The translations under genes and the position numbers were made by a program. The notes beneath the pieces were generated by a model. The model made no database searches. It worked only from the letters and a program-made list of their open reading frames with translations, and was not told where the DNA came from. This document shows positions 10,516 to 21,199 of a stretch of 41,674 bases of DNA, in pieces. Each line of letters opens with the position of its first letter. The first letter of the stretch is position 1. This stretch comes from Leptospira interrogans (GTDB taxonomy: Bacteria > Spirochaetota > Leptospiria > Leptospirales > Leptospiraceae): the NCBI RefSeq assembly GCF_900156205.1, contig NZ_FTNA01000024.1:18571-60244 (forward strand), in the 5' to 3' direction.

Positions 10516-10802
10516 TCCCATTATCCCCAATTTTTTATATCAAAACCGAGTTAGATTAAGACCATCTATAGTGTGGTCAAGACGATTTGTTTTAAAAATT
10601 AGTATCTCTTCAAAAGATTTTATAAAAACGAATTGAGAAAAGACTTTTGAGCAACAGGTTTCGAACTTGAATCCGTAAGTGTCAAATTTTTCATGGAAGT
10701 AGAGTCCCAAAACTTCAAAGAAATAAATTACAAGTTGAAAATGATATTTTTGGAACGGATTCTAAAATGAAACGACTCGATCGATAGCCACCGGAGGAAA
10801 AT

Positions 10803-11378
10803 ATGGATACGGAAACGATCTACCGGGAAATCAAAGCTAGTCAAAACGGACAAGATTGGCATCATAAAAATTGTTTCGGCTGTGGCCCCGAAAATCCGAA
10901 AGGGATTCACGCCAGTTTTCCATTTCACGAAGAAAGCGGCGAAGTTCGTTTTCCGTTTAAAATCGAAAAGGCTTTTGAAGGTGCTCCCGGTTATGCACAC
11001 GGAGGAGTTCTAGCGACTCTACTCGACGAAGCTCAAGGAGTTCTTTGTTTTCATCTCGGCCATTTTGTTATGACAGATCAACTTTATATGCGTTATCACA
11101 AAGCGGTTCCGCTGAACGAAGAGGTTGAAGTACGTTGTTGGGTTACTATGGTGAGAAGAAGAAGACTTTATACTAAGGCCACGATTCATCTTTCCAAATC
11201 AGGTGAACTTTTAGTTTCTTCTAAAGCGCGTTGGTATGATATGTCAGAAAGAACAATGAGAAGAATGTTTCAAGGAACCGTCTTTCCGATTGATACACTT
11301 CTACAAGTTTTAGAAGTAAATCAAAAACGAGGTAAAGAAATTAGAAAACGTCTTAAACTTCAAAAGGTAAATTCTTAA
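10803..11378 (+). CDS. PaaI/hotdog-fold acyl-CoA thioesterase
   Basis: This 191-residue protein has an AGGAGGAA-like ribosome site (GGAGGAAAAT) directly before the ATG. The N-terminal KNCFGCGPENPKGIH segment (about 22-36) and HGGVLATLLDEAQGVL (about 67-82) are hallmarks of the 4HBT/PaaI hotdog family, in which the HGG and D/E residues bind and hydrolyse the thioester. The C-terminal 40 residues are basic and exceed the hotdog domain. The role is probably hydrolysis of medium or aromatic acyl-CoA. It stands alone, divergent from the upstream alcohol dehydrogenase with a ~290-base spacer that likely holds both promoters. Confidence 0.85.
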   Translation: MDTETIYREIKASQNGQDWHHKNCFGCGPENPKGIHASFPFHEESGEVRFPFKIEKAFEGAPGYAHGGVLATLLDEAQGVLCFHLGHFVMTDQLYMRYHKAVPLNEEVEVRCWVTMVRRRRLYTKATIHLSKSGELLVSSKARWYDMSERTMRRMFQGTVFPIDTLLQVLEVNQKRGKEIRKRLKLQKVNS

Positions 11379-11693
11379 ATCTCATTCCGAAATTAAAAAT
11401 TTCAGATCCAGTACAGAAAGAATCAAAGTCGATAAAAAGAACTTGTAGATTTCAAACCAAGTTTAGTAAAATTCGTAGAAAACTTTTTTACCGAGTTGGC
11501 CTTCAAGAACCCAAGTCAATTCTTCTGGTTTTTATTGAGTTTTTTAGATACATTTTCAATTCGTTTTTTTTAAATCACCTAGTAGACACAAACATTTTTA
11601 ATATATTCAAGAATTCTAAAATATAAATTTTAGCCCTGAACTTCAATCGACTACTCAAAAGTAGTATTATAAGGTTTTTCTAAAAATTAGAAT
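11379..11693. other. Gap downstream of the thioesterase, no gene seen
   Basis: AT-rich sequence without a supported reading frame or a clear terminator. It ends at the family B repeat. Confidence 0.4.
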
Positions 11694-11794
11694 AGAGTTG
11701 TTGAAAAATTTCATAATGAAGATTCGCAAAATTGCTTCAATTGTCCATTTCAATTCAACAGAAACAAATCAAGAATTAATTTTTCAACAACTCT
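11694..11794 (+). repeat. 101-bp MITE-like repeat, family B (best-preserved copy)
   Basis: The left end AGAGTTGTTGAAAAATTTC and the right end AATTTTTCAACAACTCT are inverted copies with a perfect 16-base match. The interior aligns with 1895-1995. It has no coding frame. The length and terminal repeats suggest a non-autonomous element moved by a transposase not encoded in this window. Confidence 0.85.
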
Positions 11795-11852
11795 AATGTA
11801 AAAACAATTCCAAGTTATAATCAATTTGGGAGAATTTTTACTACTCAGACAA

Positions 11853-11990
11853 ATAGAATATTTGAGTTAGATTGTTTCAAAAATTTGAATGTTTTGTTTC
11901 TACTCTAAAATACCGAATTTACGGTATTTTTTTCGCAATTCGGCCGTTAATACTTGGTATTATTTTTATACGTCCGAGTAGCAAGTGAGT
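11853..11990 (+). repeat. Dispersed repeat, family E, with internal hairpin
   Basis: This stretch (TTGAATGTTTTG, then AAAATACCGAATTTACGGTATTTTTT, then AATTCGGCCGTTAATACTTG) recurs at about 30600-30770. The AAATACCG/CGGTATTT arms form a palindrome followed by T residues, so the element could act as a terminator or an RNA hairpin. Confidence 0.7.
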
Positions 11991-12176
11991 AGAACTCAAA
12001 AAAATTCTCGTATCATTCCAAACTATTCTCAAATATAAAAATTCTCATAATGGATTTGAATGTTCAAAAACTTACTTGATTCAAATATTTTTTTTTAGAT
12101 TCTACTTAAAAACTGCATTTTTTCTAAAACCAAAGTCTAACTTCTAAATAAACATTCCACAAATAGGAGAAAAACA

Positions 12177-12851
12177 TTGATCGAATTATATTCGGCGTCT
12201 ACACCCAACGGAAGAAAAATTTCTATTATGTTAGAAGAATTAGGAATTCCTTATACGGTTCACCCAATCAATTTAGATAAACTGGAACAAAAACAAGAAT
12301 GGTTCCTTAAAATCAACCCAAACGGAAGAATCCCTGCAATCATAGACAAAGACAACGAGGACTTTACAGTATTTGAATCTGGAGCAATTCTGATTTATCT
12401 CGCGGAAAAAACCGGAAAACTTTTGCCTAAAGATCCAAAAGAAAAAAGTACCGTAATTCAATGGCTTATGTTTCAAATGGGAGGAGTCGGCCCAATGCAA
12501 GGACAAGCCGGAGTATTTCTTAAATACGCACCCGAGAAAATTCCTTTCGCGATCAATAGATACCAAAACGAAACTAAACGATTATACTCCGTTTTAGATA
12601 GAAGACTAAGTGATAGTAAATTCTTAGGCGGCAAGGATTTGTCAATCGCAGACATTGCTACCTGGCCTTAGGTCAATATACATGATTGGGTGGAAATCAG
12701 TCTGGACGAATTTCCTAACTTAAAACGTTGGAACGATGAACTAGAAAAACGCCCTGCCTTTATTAAGGGCAAAGATATACCAAATAAAGTAGATCATAAA
12801 AAAGACGCAGAAGAAATCAAAAAGAAAGGTCAATCTATATTAATAAAATAG
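12177..12851 (+). pseudogene. Glutathione S-transferase (YfcG/YghU-like), in-frame TAG
   Basis: A TTG start with AGGAG 7 bases upstream opens a GST. The thioredoxin-like N-domain has [19 protein letters not shown] (residues 4-22) and [18 protein letters not shown]. The C-domain has [18 protein letters not shown]. Codon 165 (12669-12671) is TAG, and the frame stays open beyond it to 12849-12851, continuing VNIHDWVEISLDEFPNLKRW, the expected end of the family. Relatives have Trp or a similar residue after the 'A-x-P' segment, so a TGG-to-TAG change explains the stop. The truncated 164-residue product would lack the end of the helical domain. It would have been a glutathione-dependent transferase or disulfide-bond reductase. 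A sequencing error cannot be excluded. Confidence 0.85.
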
Positions 12852-12854
12852 AAT

Positions 12855-14993
12855 TTACTGATTTTTACTGATTTGAGTTTCGAGTTTTTGCAAAACCGGT
12901 TCCGAGGCGGGGAGGATCACAAAAAATGTAGTTCCTTCTTTAGAAGTTTCAAAATAGATTTTGCCATTATGATCTTCTATGATTCTTCTACAGATGTCCA
13001 AACCTAAACCCGTTCCCGCACCGGAAGGTTTTGTAGTAAAAAAGGGTTCGAAAATTCTATCTTTGATCGATTCTTCGATTCCTGCCCCACTATCCTTAAT
13101 TGCTACTTCCCAAGTAGTAGAAACTCTTTTACAAGAGATTTCAATTTTCCCTTTATATCCCATCGAATAAAGAGCGTTTCCGATCAGATTTGTCCATACT
13201 TGTGTAAGAGATTCCGCATTCCCCTGAACGTAGGAAGTTTCCGGCATTTCACGAACAATCTCTACTTGAGTTTTGTATTTAGAATAATAAAGAGTCAGTA
13301 CGGTTTCCAATTGCTTTCGTACATCTACAGGACTCATAGCAGTTTCACTACGATCTCTATACGCATATTCCTTTAGGGCTTGTATTACTAAAGAAGCTTT
13401 TTCAGCAGCTTTTTCAATTGTAAAACTCGCTCTGGCAAGACCTGAAAGAGATAAAGCATTTTGCGCGATCAGAAGTAATCTTTCTTTTTGACTTAAATAT
13501 TTAAAATTTTCTAATACATAATCTGGATGAATCCCCAGATCGGTAAGAATATCCGCAAGACGAGTCGCTTCGGAAAATCCGAAGTCGTTTAACAAAATTG
13601 CTATTTTTTTTCTTTTAGTTCTCTCTTCTCTCGTATCGTAAAACTCTCTGAGAGTAATTCCTTTTGAAAAAAGTTTTTTCCAAATTACTTTTTCATCTTC
13701 GGTAAAATCAGAATAATTCCTAAGCAGACCTTCCCAAGAGTTGGACAATACCAACTGAATGGCTTCATTAGAAGAAACAATGGCGCCTAACGGAGTATTT
13801 AGTTCGTGTGCAATTCCCGCAACCAATTGTCCAAGCACAGCCATCTTTTCAGAACGAACGAGTTGTTTCTGTGCGTTTTTCAAGTTTGCGATTGCTCTAA
13901 TCACTTGTTCATTTTTAGAAATAAGATATTGATTTACAGTTCTAAGCTCTTCGGTCCGTTTAGCGACTATCTCTTCGAGCCCTTCATTGACTAAACGGAT
14001 TTCCTGTTCCGCATCAGTCATCTCCTTAACGAGTAAGGTTTGTCTCACACTCGCAATTAGAACCACAATCGTAGTTCCAGTCCATGCAACGATTCGAACC
14101 CCTTCCGGTAAACCGCTAAGAGTTCCTGCTAATACGATCGTAACCGAACTCGCAACCACTTCAAATAATGGTAATAGACGAAGCGCCGCTTCAAATCTTC
14201 TTCCCCAAATCGGATGATCATTCAATTTAGGTTCCCAGGTCCAAACTCCATATCCCAAGATTAAAGTTGAAATAGAAAAACCAGCATTGAGAACGGTCCC
14301 GTCGGGAGGAATTTCAACGATAAACAACGCATTCCATAACAACCAACAAAAACCACTTCCTCCCATGCCAACTATAAACGACAACCAAGACTTATTTGGT
14401 TGCAATCTTAGAACGGGAATCAGTAAAATTCCCAAAGCGGCAGCAGTCAAAAAAGAAACCGGATGATTGATCAACGGAAGAAGTTGCGCAATTCCAACCC
14501 CTTCTCTTTGAGGAAGATACAACGCGAGTGAAAATGTGAGAACTGCTGTAATAAGACCAAGAGCGTCTAATGCCGCCACTCTGATTTTATTTCGATCGCA
14601 TTCAATAACTATAATAGAGTATCCTATGATAAAACAAGGAGCGACCCACGGAAAAAGAAAATCGCTCGGGGTTGGGGTCATGTAATAATTAAAATAAACT
14701 TGAATCGCCCAAGATAATTGTCCAAGCGCGTTTGCAGTAAGACCAAGTGCAAACCAAAACCGAAAACGGTAAATTCCGGCCGCCTCAACCGAAAAACAAC
14801 CCAGCCAGGCTAAAGCCGCCGCACAAAGATAAGAAACAGTCCAGTGGATATTATCGATGAGCCTGTCTATATTTTTTTCTTTGTAATAATAATTACCAAA
14901 AAAGGATACAATCACTAAAATTGTACCAATTCCAAATATCCATTGTCCCAAATAATAAGCGGAAAATCTTGAATGGTTTTTTACGTTTGTCAT
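12855..14993 (-). CDS. Membrane-bound sensor histidine kinase
   Basis: This 712-residue protein has about 9 N-terminal membrane helices (residues 15-330), a predicted coiled coil (about 330-385), a phospho-acceptor H box GIAHELNTPLGA with H396, and a C-terminal HATPase with an N box NLIGNALYSMG (about 606-616), DSGAGIEE and GAGTGLGLDICRR (about 660). H-to-N-box spacing is about 210 residues against the usual ~110, so about 100 extra residues sit in or after the dimerisation helices (about 415-520). There is no adjacent response regulator, so the partner is unlinked. The N-terminal 7TM-type sensor has no extracytoplasmic domain, which suggests that it senses membrane or small-molecule signals. 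Confidence 0.92.
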   Translation of the reverse strand: MTNVKNHSRFSAYYLGQWIFGIGTILVIVSFFGNYYYKEKNIDRLIDNIHWTVSYLCAAALAWLGCFSVEAAGIYRFRFWFALGLTANALGQLSWAIQVYFNYYMTPTPSDFLFPWVAPCFIIGYSIIVIECDRNKIRVAALDALGLITAVLTFSLALYLPQREGVGIAQLLPLINHPVSFLTAAALGILLIPVLRLQPNKSWLSFIVGMGGSGFCWLLWNALFIVEIPPDGTVLNAGFSISTLILGYGVWTWEPKLNDHPIWGRRFEAALRLLPLFEVVASSVTIVLAGTLSGLPEGVRIVAWTGTTIVVLIASVRQTLLVKEMTDAEQEIRLVNEGLEEIVAKRTEELRTVNQYLISKNEQVIRAIANLKNAQKQLVRSEKMAVLGQLVAGIAHELNTPLGAIVSSNEAIQLVLSNSWEGLLRNYSDFTEDEKVIWKKLFSKGITLREFYDTREERTKRKKIAILLNDFGFSEATRLADILTDLGIHPDYVLENFKYLSQKERLLLIAQNALSLSGLARASFTIEKAAEKASLVIQALKEYAYRDRSETAMSPVDVRKQLETVLTLYYSKYKTQVEIVREMPETSYVQGNAESLTQVWTNLIGNALYSMGYKGKIEISCKRVSTTWEVAIKDSGAGIEESIKDRIFEPFFTTKPSGAGTGLGLDICRRIIEDHNGKIYFETSKEGTTFFVILPASEPVLQKLETQISKNQ

Positions 14994-15700
14994 CGATTGT
15001 CCAGGGACGACGACAGCTTAAGAGTTAAGCGCCGATTTCGTCGATCTTTTTCTAGCTTCAAAGATTCTCAAAACAAAAACAGTTTATATAATACTTACAA
15101 AAAACCTTTTTCTATTTTGAGCATTTTTTTAACTTATAGTTAAACTCAAATCCTTATCAATTCCAGTTGCAAAGCCAGAACCATTCCCAAAACGATTTTT
15201 TTTTAAAACTCAGACCTTTTATAAAAATTCGATTCTAATTTGTTCATTTTGAATTCAAAGATTTTTTATAATTTTGAGTTATTTTAAAATTTATCCTCTG
15301 CCGTTTTTTCATGAAAACAGCAGTATCAAACCGTTTCATGAATAGCAGATACGGCTTTCGCAAAAATCTTATTTAAAGATTCTTAAATATATTATAATAT
15401 GTTTAATAAAAATAAACTCTCAGAAGTAAAATTTTGAGCATTCTACTATATAACATAGCAGTTATCAATAAGTCTATTTTATGTGTTCAACGTGTGGAAG
15501 CTACTATAGACGAATCTTACTGAAAATTGCATAGTAAGTTCACTTTGAATTTGCGCATAAATTACTGCTTAGAAACAGAATTCCCAACGATCTATGATAG
15601 TTCATATGAAAAATCGTATTCAACTGCGTCGATCCAGTTCGAAATTTGCGACTTCATGAAAATGAGTTTTAATTTTGATGATAGCCGCCAAACAGTGATT
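14994..15700. other. Gap between histidine kinase and DUF1564 gene
   Basis: This stretch is AT-rich with no supported gene. At about 15668-15712 the sequence GATGATAGCCGCCAAACAGTG followed by ATTTTATGTA resembles pieces near 21084 and 29315, so it is a dispersed fragment. The part next to 14994 is presumably the kinase promoter region. Confidence 0.4.
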
Positions 15701-16237
15701 TTATGTAGAATACCACTCTAAGTCTAATGCGTAGAAATAGGATTCTGGTTCACAGTGTAGTTTTCGAGTGACTTGGTTGTTTGACAGATCTAGGTGCAGG
15801 ATATAACTGTAGGACCAGTGAAACGTGGGAACTCCCGCCCGAACCGTATTCAAGATAGAATTACCGACTCCGAGGGCTTCCAACTTTAAAAGATAATTAA
15901 AAAGATAACATTTCGATACACCGTGAGCCTGAGCCAATGTTCCCAAAAGAGTCCAACTTGCAGAAGGAACACGAACGCTGATTCGTTTCATTTTTAATTT
16001 ACCCGGACTGGGTTGATACAAAGTTCTATCCGCTTTTTTACCGAGACGTTCCGACGAAGAAAGATATTTCGCATAAACTTTCAAAAGTGTAGGGATCCTT
16101 TTCGTAAGTAGCCTCACGTCTTTTTCAGAAAAAAGAAGCCAAGTATCTTCCGGAATTAAAAGAGTCACCGTTTCAGAACGATTTTTTTGAAGTGCGGAAC
16201 TAATTTCATGATCAGAGTTGAGTAATAAAATGCCCAT
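15701..16237 (-). CDS. DUF1564 protein (Leptospira-specific family)
   Basis: I chose the ATG at 16237 ([12 protein letters not shown]), giving 178 residues; a TTG seven codons upstream is possible. The beginning ([14 protein letters not shown]), [14 protein letters not shown] and [20 protein letters not shown] are typical of DUF1564, a family greatly expanded in Leptospira genomes, often in repeat or IS-rich zones. The KRISVRVP strand followed by two helices (about 94-132) resembles a ribbon-helix-helix DNA-binding fold, which is my inference. It is isolated, in repeat-rich DNA. The function is unknown. Confidence 0.8.
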   Translation of the reverse strand: MGILLLNSDHEISSALQKNRSETVTLLIPEDTWLLFSEKDVRLLTKRIPTLLKVYAKYLSSSERLGKKADRTLYQPSPGKLKMKRISVRVPSASWTLLGTLAQAHGVSKCYLFNYLLKLEALGVGNSILNTVRAGVPTFHWSYSYILHLDLSNNQVTRKLHCEPESYFYALDLEWYST

Positions 16238-16351
16238 ACCCACTACAGTTCTCGACAAGAGTAAGACGGCTCAAATTTGAATCAAAAAAATCGCTCATCC
16301 AAAAAAATTTCTGAGGAGCAAAGCATATGTTTCCAAAGGAATTTTTATAAA

Positions 16352-16525
16352 GAGCTTGTACCAAAACTTCAAAAAACTTTACCAGATAATTCTTTAAAAT
16401 TTTTAATAAAATGCAGTAGTTCCTACAAATTAGATCGCATTGGGCAATTTACGAACTTTCGAGCAGTTCTAATCTTGTTAAATTTTCGTGGTAGTTCCCA
16501 CATTGTGAGATTTTGGGACAAACTC
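16352..16525 (+). repeat. 174-bp MITE-like repeat, family A (full copy)
   Basis: The ends are GAGCTTGTACCAAAACTTC and, read inward from the right, GAGTTTGTCCCAAAATCTC. The interior holds GTAGTTCCTACA (about 16415) and GTAGTTCCCACA (about 16491). It is the same length as the copy at 152-325. The terminal repeats agree with those of the IS5-like element at 40119 (GAGCGTATCCCAAAACCTCC). Confidence 0.85.
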
Positions 16526-16910
16526 AAAATGAAGTGAGTAAGAAAAATCTAGGCGAACAAAAAACTCAACATTACTTCCATAGTCGCAACATAAACCACT
16601 TTCACATTGGTTATATCAAACCCAAATCATTAACCACAAATCCCATATAAGTTTATCATAAATTATGAAAACAGCACTTTATTACGCTTAGAGTTCTGCA
16701 CACTCTATCATCCAATAAACAATTTTTATAAAGAAAACTTTTTATTTTGTAATCCTAGTATAGCAAAACAAAGATTAGGCGATAAAATTTAATTAGAAAA
16801 TCATTTTTTGTGGATTTTATAGAGATTACAAATATTTAGCAACATAAAGTGATATCTAAGATTTTCAATAGAGTTAAGTAAATTTTTATATTTAAGAGTT
16901 TTAAAAAATT
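16526..16910. other. AT-rich gap, no gene seen
   Basis: There is no supported frame. A weak family B-like fragment (TAGAGTTAAGTAAATTTTTA, then AAGAGTTTTAAAA, about 16869-16905) may be a decayed copy. It lies just downstream of the four-gene operon; no strong terminator hairpin was seen. Confidence 0.4.
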
Positions 16911-17645
16911 CTAAAATAAGGTTCGACTCATTTTTTCTGTGAGATGAGGCACTCCATTAACCGAAATAGGAAGATATTTACCCTTCACTTTTCGAAACGT
17001 GCTGACGGAAGTATTCCAGATCCAAGGCATCCAGGAAAAAGGATTTTCTTTTTGACATAAGGTATGATTTAAAACCAGAGAAATTGGAGTTCCCGAAGTA
17101 AATATAAAGCTTCTCTCTTGTTCTCCTGAAGAAAACCAAACATTATAAGAATCAAATATTCTAGTTTCAAAATTTTTGTATGTTTCTACACTATCCGTCA
17201 CTATCGCTTTTTCCTTCCAAAATTTGAGAATTTCTTCCGTCAATTTATAGAACAAAGCAGCCGATCGGATTCCACCTCTGGACTTAACCTTGTAGAATTG
17301 TGAAAGGATTCTAGCAAAATCAGGCCTATCCGACACAAGTAATTTGGCCAAAGAACTCCAAAGTTCGGGTGAAAATTCGTTCCAACCTGAATCTCTGCAA
17401 ACGAAAGAATCCGTTCTGTATTTTTCCAAATCTCCTACTTCAGAAATCACACCTTTCATAAACCAGTCCGCAGTCTCCAAATGTCTTCTCAAAGTTCCGG
17501 TAACAATTCGATCTGGAAGTTCTCCGTTATGCGCCATGTATTTTCCAAGCGCAAACGATTGATTCTTTCCAAGCGAAGTCAAAAGGTCGTAGTTTTCACC
17601 TTGGGAATTTGCCTGGCCATGCCGGATCAGATGAATGATAGACAT
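16911..17645 (-). CDS. Histidine phosphatase family protein (degenerate second His)
   Basis: This 244-residue protein has the phosphate-binding LIRHGQAN motif (R8, H9, G10) and a second Arg in TGTLRRHLETA (about residues 50-60), as in the phosphoglycerate-mutase/phosphatase superfamily. The second catalytic histidine, normally in a 'vSHGg' motif, is replaced: the segment reads IFTSGTPISLVL (about 199-210). It starts 4 bases after the DUF6285 stop, so it is the last gene of the operon with an acyl-CoA dehydrogenase and an APH kinase. It could remove phosphate from a phosphorylated acyl-CoA, or bind it without turnover. The membership is firm and the activity uncertain. Confidence 0.85.
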   Translation of the reverse strand: MSIIHLIRHGQANSQGENYDLLTSLGKNQSFALGKYMAHNGELPDRIVTGTLRRHLETADWFMKGVISEVGDLEKYRTDSFVCRDSGWNEFSPELWSSLAKLLVSDRPDFARILSQFYKVKSRGGIRSAALFYKLTEEILKFWKEKAIVTDSVETYKNFETRIFDSYNVWFSSGEQERSFIFTSGTPISLVLNHTLCQKENPFSWMPWIWNTSVSTFRKVKGKYLPISVNGVPHLTEKMSRTLF

Positions 17646-17649
17646 GCAA

Positions 17650-18034
17650 CTAACTTTCCGTGTTGAATCTAGGATTCGTAATTTCTACTTTTTCTATAAC
17701 GGTTTCTCTAACGTGATTCCAATAGATAGAATCTTCTACTGAAAGTTTCTCTTTACGGATTTTATCTCTGAGTTCTACGTTCCAAACATTAACTAATTTT
17801 TTCTTTTCGTCTAGGGTAGATGGTAAAGAAAAATCTTTGTTTAAAAGTTTAGCTAAACGATCCAGCTCTCGATCCAACAATTCCTCCCCAGAACGAATTT
17901 CCCTAGATACAACTCCTAACATATTCCAACTTACTAATGTTTTATAGGAAAGAAGATCTTTATCCTTAAACTGAGGAAGAACTTCCTTCATTAGAAAATC
18001 CTGAATTGATTCTATTAAATCGGTAGACGTAGGT

Positions 18035-18045
<11 letters not shown>
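17650..18045 (-). CDS. DUF6285 protein, LvaB-like kinase partner
   Basis: This 131-residue acidic helical protein has no membrane segment. Its start overlaps the kinase gene by 11 bases. The pattern TDLIESIQDFLMKEVLPQ at the N-terminus, YKTLVSWNMLGVVSREI in the middle and a leucine-rich helical end match small DUF6285 proteins found beside APH-like kinases and acyl-CoA dehydrogenases. In Pseudomonas putida the small protein LvaB is needed with the kinase LvaA to phosphorylate 4-hydroxyvaleryl-CoA. I infer that this is the equivalent partner because of its size and exact position between the same genes. Confidence 0.75.
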
Positions 18046-19075
<1,030 letters not shown>

Positions 19076-19095
19076 AATATTCTCGAATTATAATA

Positions 19096-20271
19096 TTAAA
19101 AATCACTTTTGCCGCTGATCAGATTTCTTCCGATTACCATCTTATGAACTTCGCTCGGACCATCCGCAATTCTTGCGGCTCTCGCATCCCTATAAAATAG
19201 TTCCAATTTCATGTCTCTTCCATAGCCATGAGAACCACAAATTTGGATCGCACGATCGATCACCTTACAAAGAGTTTCCGAAACTTGCCATTTTGCCATC
19301 GATATGATTTGTCTCGCGTCCTCTCCCGCCCTCAAAGTATGAGCCGCTTTCAAAGTAAGCATATAACCGGACTCGATTTCAACAGCGGATTCGGCGAACA
19401 TCCATTGAATTCCCTGATGATCTGCAATCCGTTGACCAAAAACTTCTCTTTTGAGGGCGTATTCCCTAGCTACTTCCATAGATCTTCTTGCAAGACCGAT
19501 CCATCGCATACAATGTGTTAGGCGAGCCGGCCCTAGACGTTCTTGAGACCATTTAAATCCCTCGCCTACTTTTCCCAAAATAGAAGATTCCGAAACTCGA
19601 ACGTTTTCAAACTTTAATTCGCAGTGACCGCCCGGACCGTGAGAACCCATCACACCAATTTCTCTCACCATCGTATAACCGGGAGTATTTGTAGGTACCA
19701 AAAATAGAGTAGTTCTTCGAAAAGAATCTGAGACCTTAGACATCACGATCAGAAAATCCGCGCCGTTGGCGCCGGTGCAAAACCATTTATGTCCGTTGAT
19801 CACGTATTCATCTCCTTGTTTAACCGCATTAGTAGTTAAAGTTTGAGGATCAGCTCCCGCACCGGGAGGAGGTTCCGTCATGGCAAAAGCAGAACGAATC
19901 TTTCCTTGAACGAGCGGATAATAAAATTTTTCTTTTTGATCTTTGTTTGCGGCGATATGAAGAAGATGCATATTTCCTTCATCGGGAGCATCACAATTAC
20001 AAAGATAAGGAGCGATCGGAGAACGACCTAACTCAGAAAAGATGATCGCGGTTCCGACCATATCTAGACCAAGTCCTCCTTCCGATTTTGGAAGATGGGG
20101 AGTCCAAAGTCCGAGATCCTTAACTTTTTTTCTAAGTTCCTCCGTGATCTTTTCGGGCATCCTACCGTGATCGTAATCATAGTGAATTTCAGCAGGAATC
20201 GCAAAATTATCAACAAAGTCCCGAACTCTTTTTTTGATTTCTTCAACTTCCTGAGGAATTGTAAAATCCAT
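19096..20271 (-). CDS. Acyl-CoA dehydrogenase (LvaC/ACAD10-11 type)
   Basis: This 391-residue FAD flavoprotein starts after an AAGGAG site. It has the flavin-contact segment [17 protein letters not shown] (about residues 131-147), the substrate/FAD loop [18 protein letters not shown], and a C-terminal [12 protein letters not shown] stretch (about 365-376) whose position matches the catalytic region of ACAD10/11-type enzymes. It heads the four-gene operon. With the kinase and DUF6285 neighbours, the likely job is conversion of a phosphorylated 4-hydroxyacyl-CoA to an enoyl-/3-hydroxyacyl-CoA for beta-oxidation. Simple alpha,beta-dehydrogenation of an acyl-CoA is the fallback reading. Confidence 0.9.
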   Translation of the reverse strand: MDFTIPQEVEEIKKRVRDFVDNFAIPAEIHYDYDHGRMPEKITEELRKKVKDLGLWTPHLPKSEGGLGLDMVGTAIIFSELGRSPIAPYLCNCDAPDEGNMHLLHIAANKDQKEKFYYPLVQGKIRSAFAMTEPPPGAGADPQTLTTNAVKQGDEYVINGHKWFCTGANGADFLIVMSKVSDSFRRTTLFLVPTNTPGYTMVREIGVMGSHGPGGHCELKFENVRVSESSILGKVGEGFKWSQERLGPARLTHCMRWIGLARRSMEVAREYALKREVFGQRIADHQGIQWMFAESAVEIESGYMLTLKAAHTLRAGEDARQIISMAKWQVSETLCKVIDRAIQICGSHGYGRDMKLELFYRDARAARIADGPSEVHKMVIGRNLISGKSDF

Positions 20272-20514
20272 ATTTTCTCCTTCTACCGAAAGTGATCACT
20301 TAACAGAAAATTATATTTTTAGAATGCGTTCGAAAACTTAATTTTAAACGATCCAAAAGGTCAAGTAAGAAGAATAAAAATAAATAGATTTATCAATCAC
20401 TTCAAGATGAAAAAGTATAGAAACTAAACAGATCAACTCACAACTATAAAAATAGAAATACTACTCAGAACTACATAATAAAGTATCAATCCAATAGTTT
20501 ACACTTCAATAATG
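20272..20514. other. Upstream region of the lva-like operon
   Basis: AT-rich, no gene; it should hold the promoter of the minus-strand operon that starts at 20271. At about 20462 a piece (CTCAGAACTACATAATAAAG, then TTTACACTTCAAT) recurs at about 29747, so dispersed-repeat DNA reaches to within ~200 bases of the start codon. Confidence 0.4.
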
Positions 20515-20790
20515 TAACTTCTGCGCAAGAAAATAGGAGCGAATCTTCGGCGTTACCGAATCGCGTTTTTAACTCCGATCAACAAATTGAGGGTTCGATT
20601 AAAAATAAAGTCTTTTTATAAAGACAATTTGTTATAGAACGCGATCCGTCGAACGTCTCGGAAAACTCAACAAATGCATTTTTAAGAATCGGCATTTAGG
20701 AAGCGTTTTATCGAGTTCAAGGAACGAGACTCTAAGTTTAAAAAGAGCGCTCTACTAAACTAATCATTTTCGCATTGGAACTCGCGTTAC
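20515..20790. repeat. Dispersed repeat, family D
   Basis: This GC-richer non-coding block runs from TTCTGCGCAAGAAAATAGG to GGAACTCGCGTTA. It contains TTATAGAACGCGATCCGTCG (about 20633) and AAGAATCGGCATTTAGGAAG (about 20683). The same string TTATAGAACGCGATCCGTCG occurs at about 29910 in a block of like length and order. It has no reading frame. Confidence 0.7.
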
Positions 20791-20873
20791 TCACAACTAT
20801 ATAATACTAATATTTTACATAGAATCAGCGTTTTGTGATAAAATTAACGGCACTCAATTTTATAGGGATTAAA
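20788..20873 (+). repeat. ~85-bp dispersed repeat, family F
   Basis: This segment (ACTATATAATACTAATATTT, then TACATAGAATCAGCGTTTTG and TGATAAAATTAACGG) recurs almost exactly at 25408-25492, with a small insertion near its start. Both copies follow an end of the form CTCGCGTTA/CTCACGTTA, so it may be the flank of a larger mobile unit. Confidence 0.75.
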
Positions 20874-21199
20874 AAACTCTATAGAATATCGTAAATTCTA
20901 AAATAAATCTCAGCTTAGAGTAGATTTTTTAAACACTCGGTTTAATAGCTATGAATATTTCATTTGGTCTAAAACGTTTTTTACAGACATTCTAAATTCT
21001 TTATATACTATATAGAAAATAAACGGACTATACAAATCAAATTAGAACTTCATTTTTAAAGAAATGAACTTTTAGTAATTAATCATAGCCGCCAAACTAT
21101 AGCTTTACGATCAAATCGGATTTAAAATCTTTATTTTGAGATTTTATAGAATCTACAATTTTTGAATGTAAATCAAATCACCCGAACTTTTTTGAGAAT
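20874..21199. other. AT-rich gap, no gene seen
   Basis: There is no supported frame. A piece at about 21084 (CATAGCCGCCAAACTATAG) resembles the fragments near 15680 and 29315. No TPP riboswitch (CTGAGA-type core) was seen upstream of thiM in this stretch or the next. Confidence 0.4.

Noticed and set aside
15820..15840. GTGGGAACTCCCGCC as another copy of the intergenic motif
   Set aside because: It lies inside the DUF1564 reading frame (RAGVPTF) without the flanking repeat sequence, so it is likely chance.
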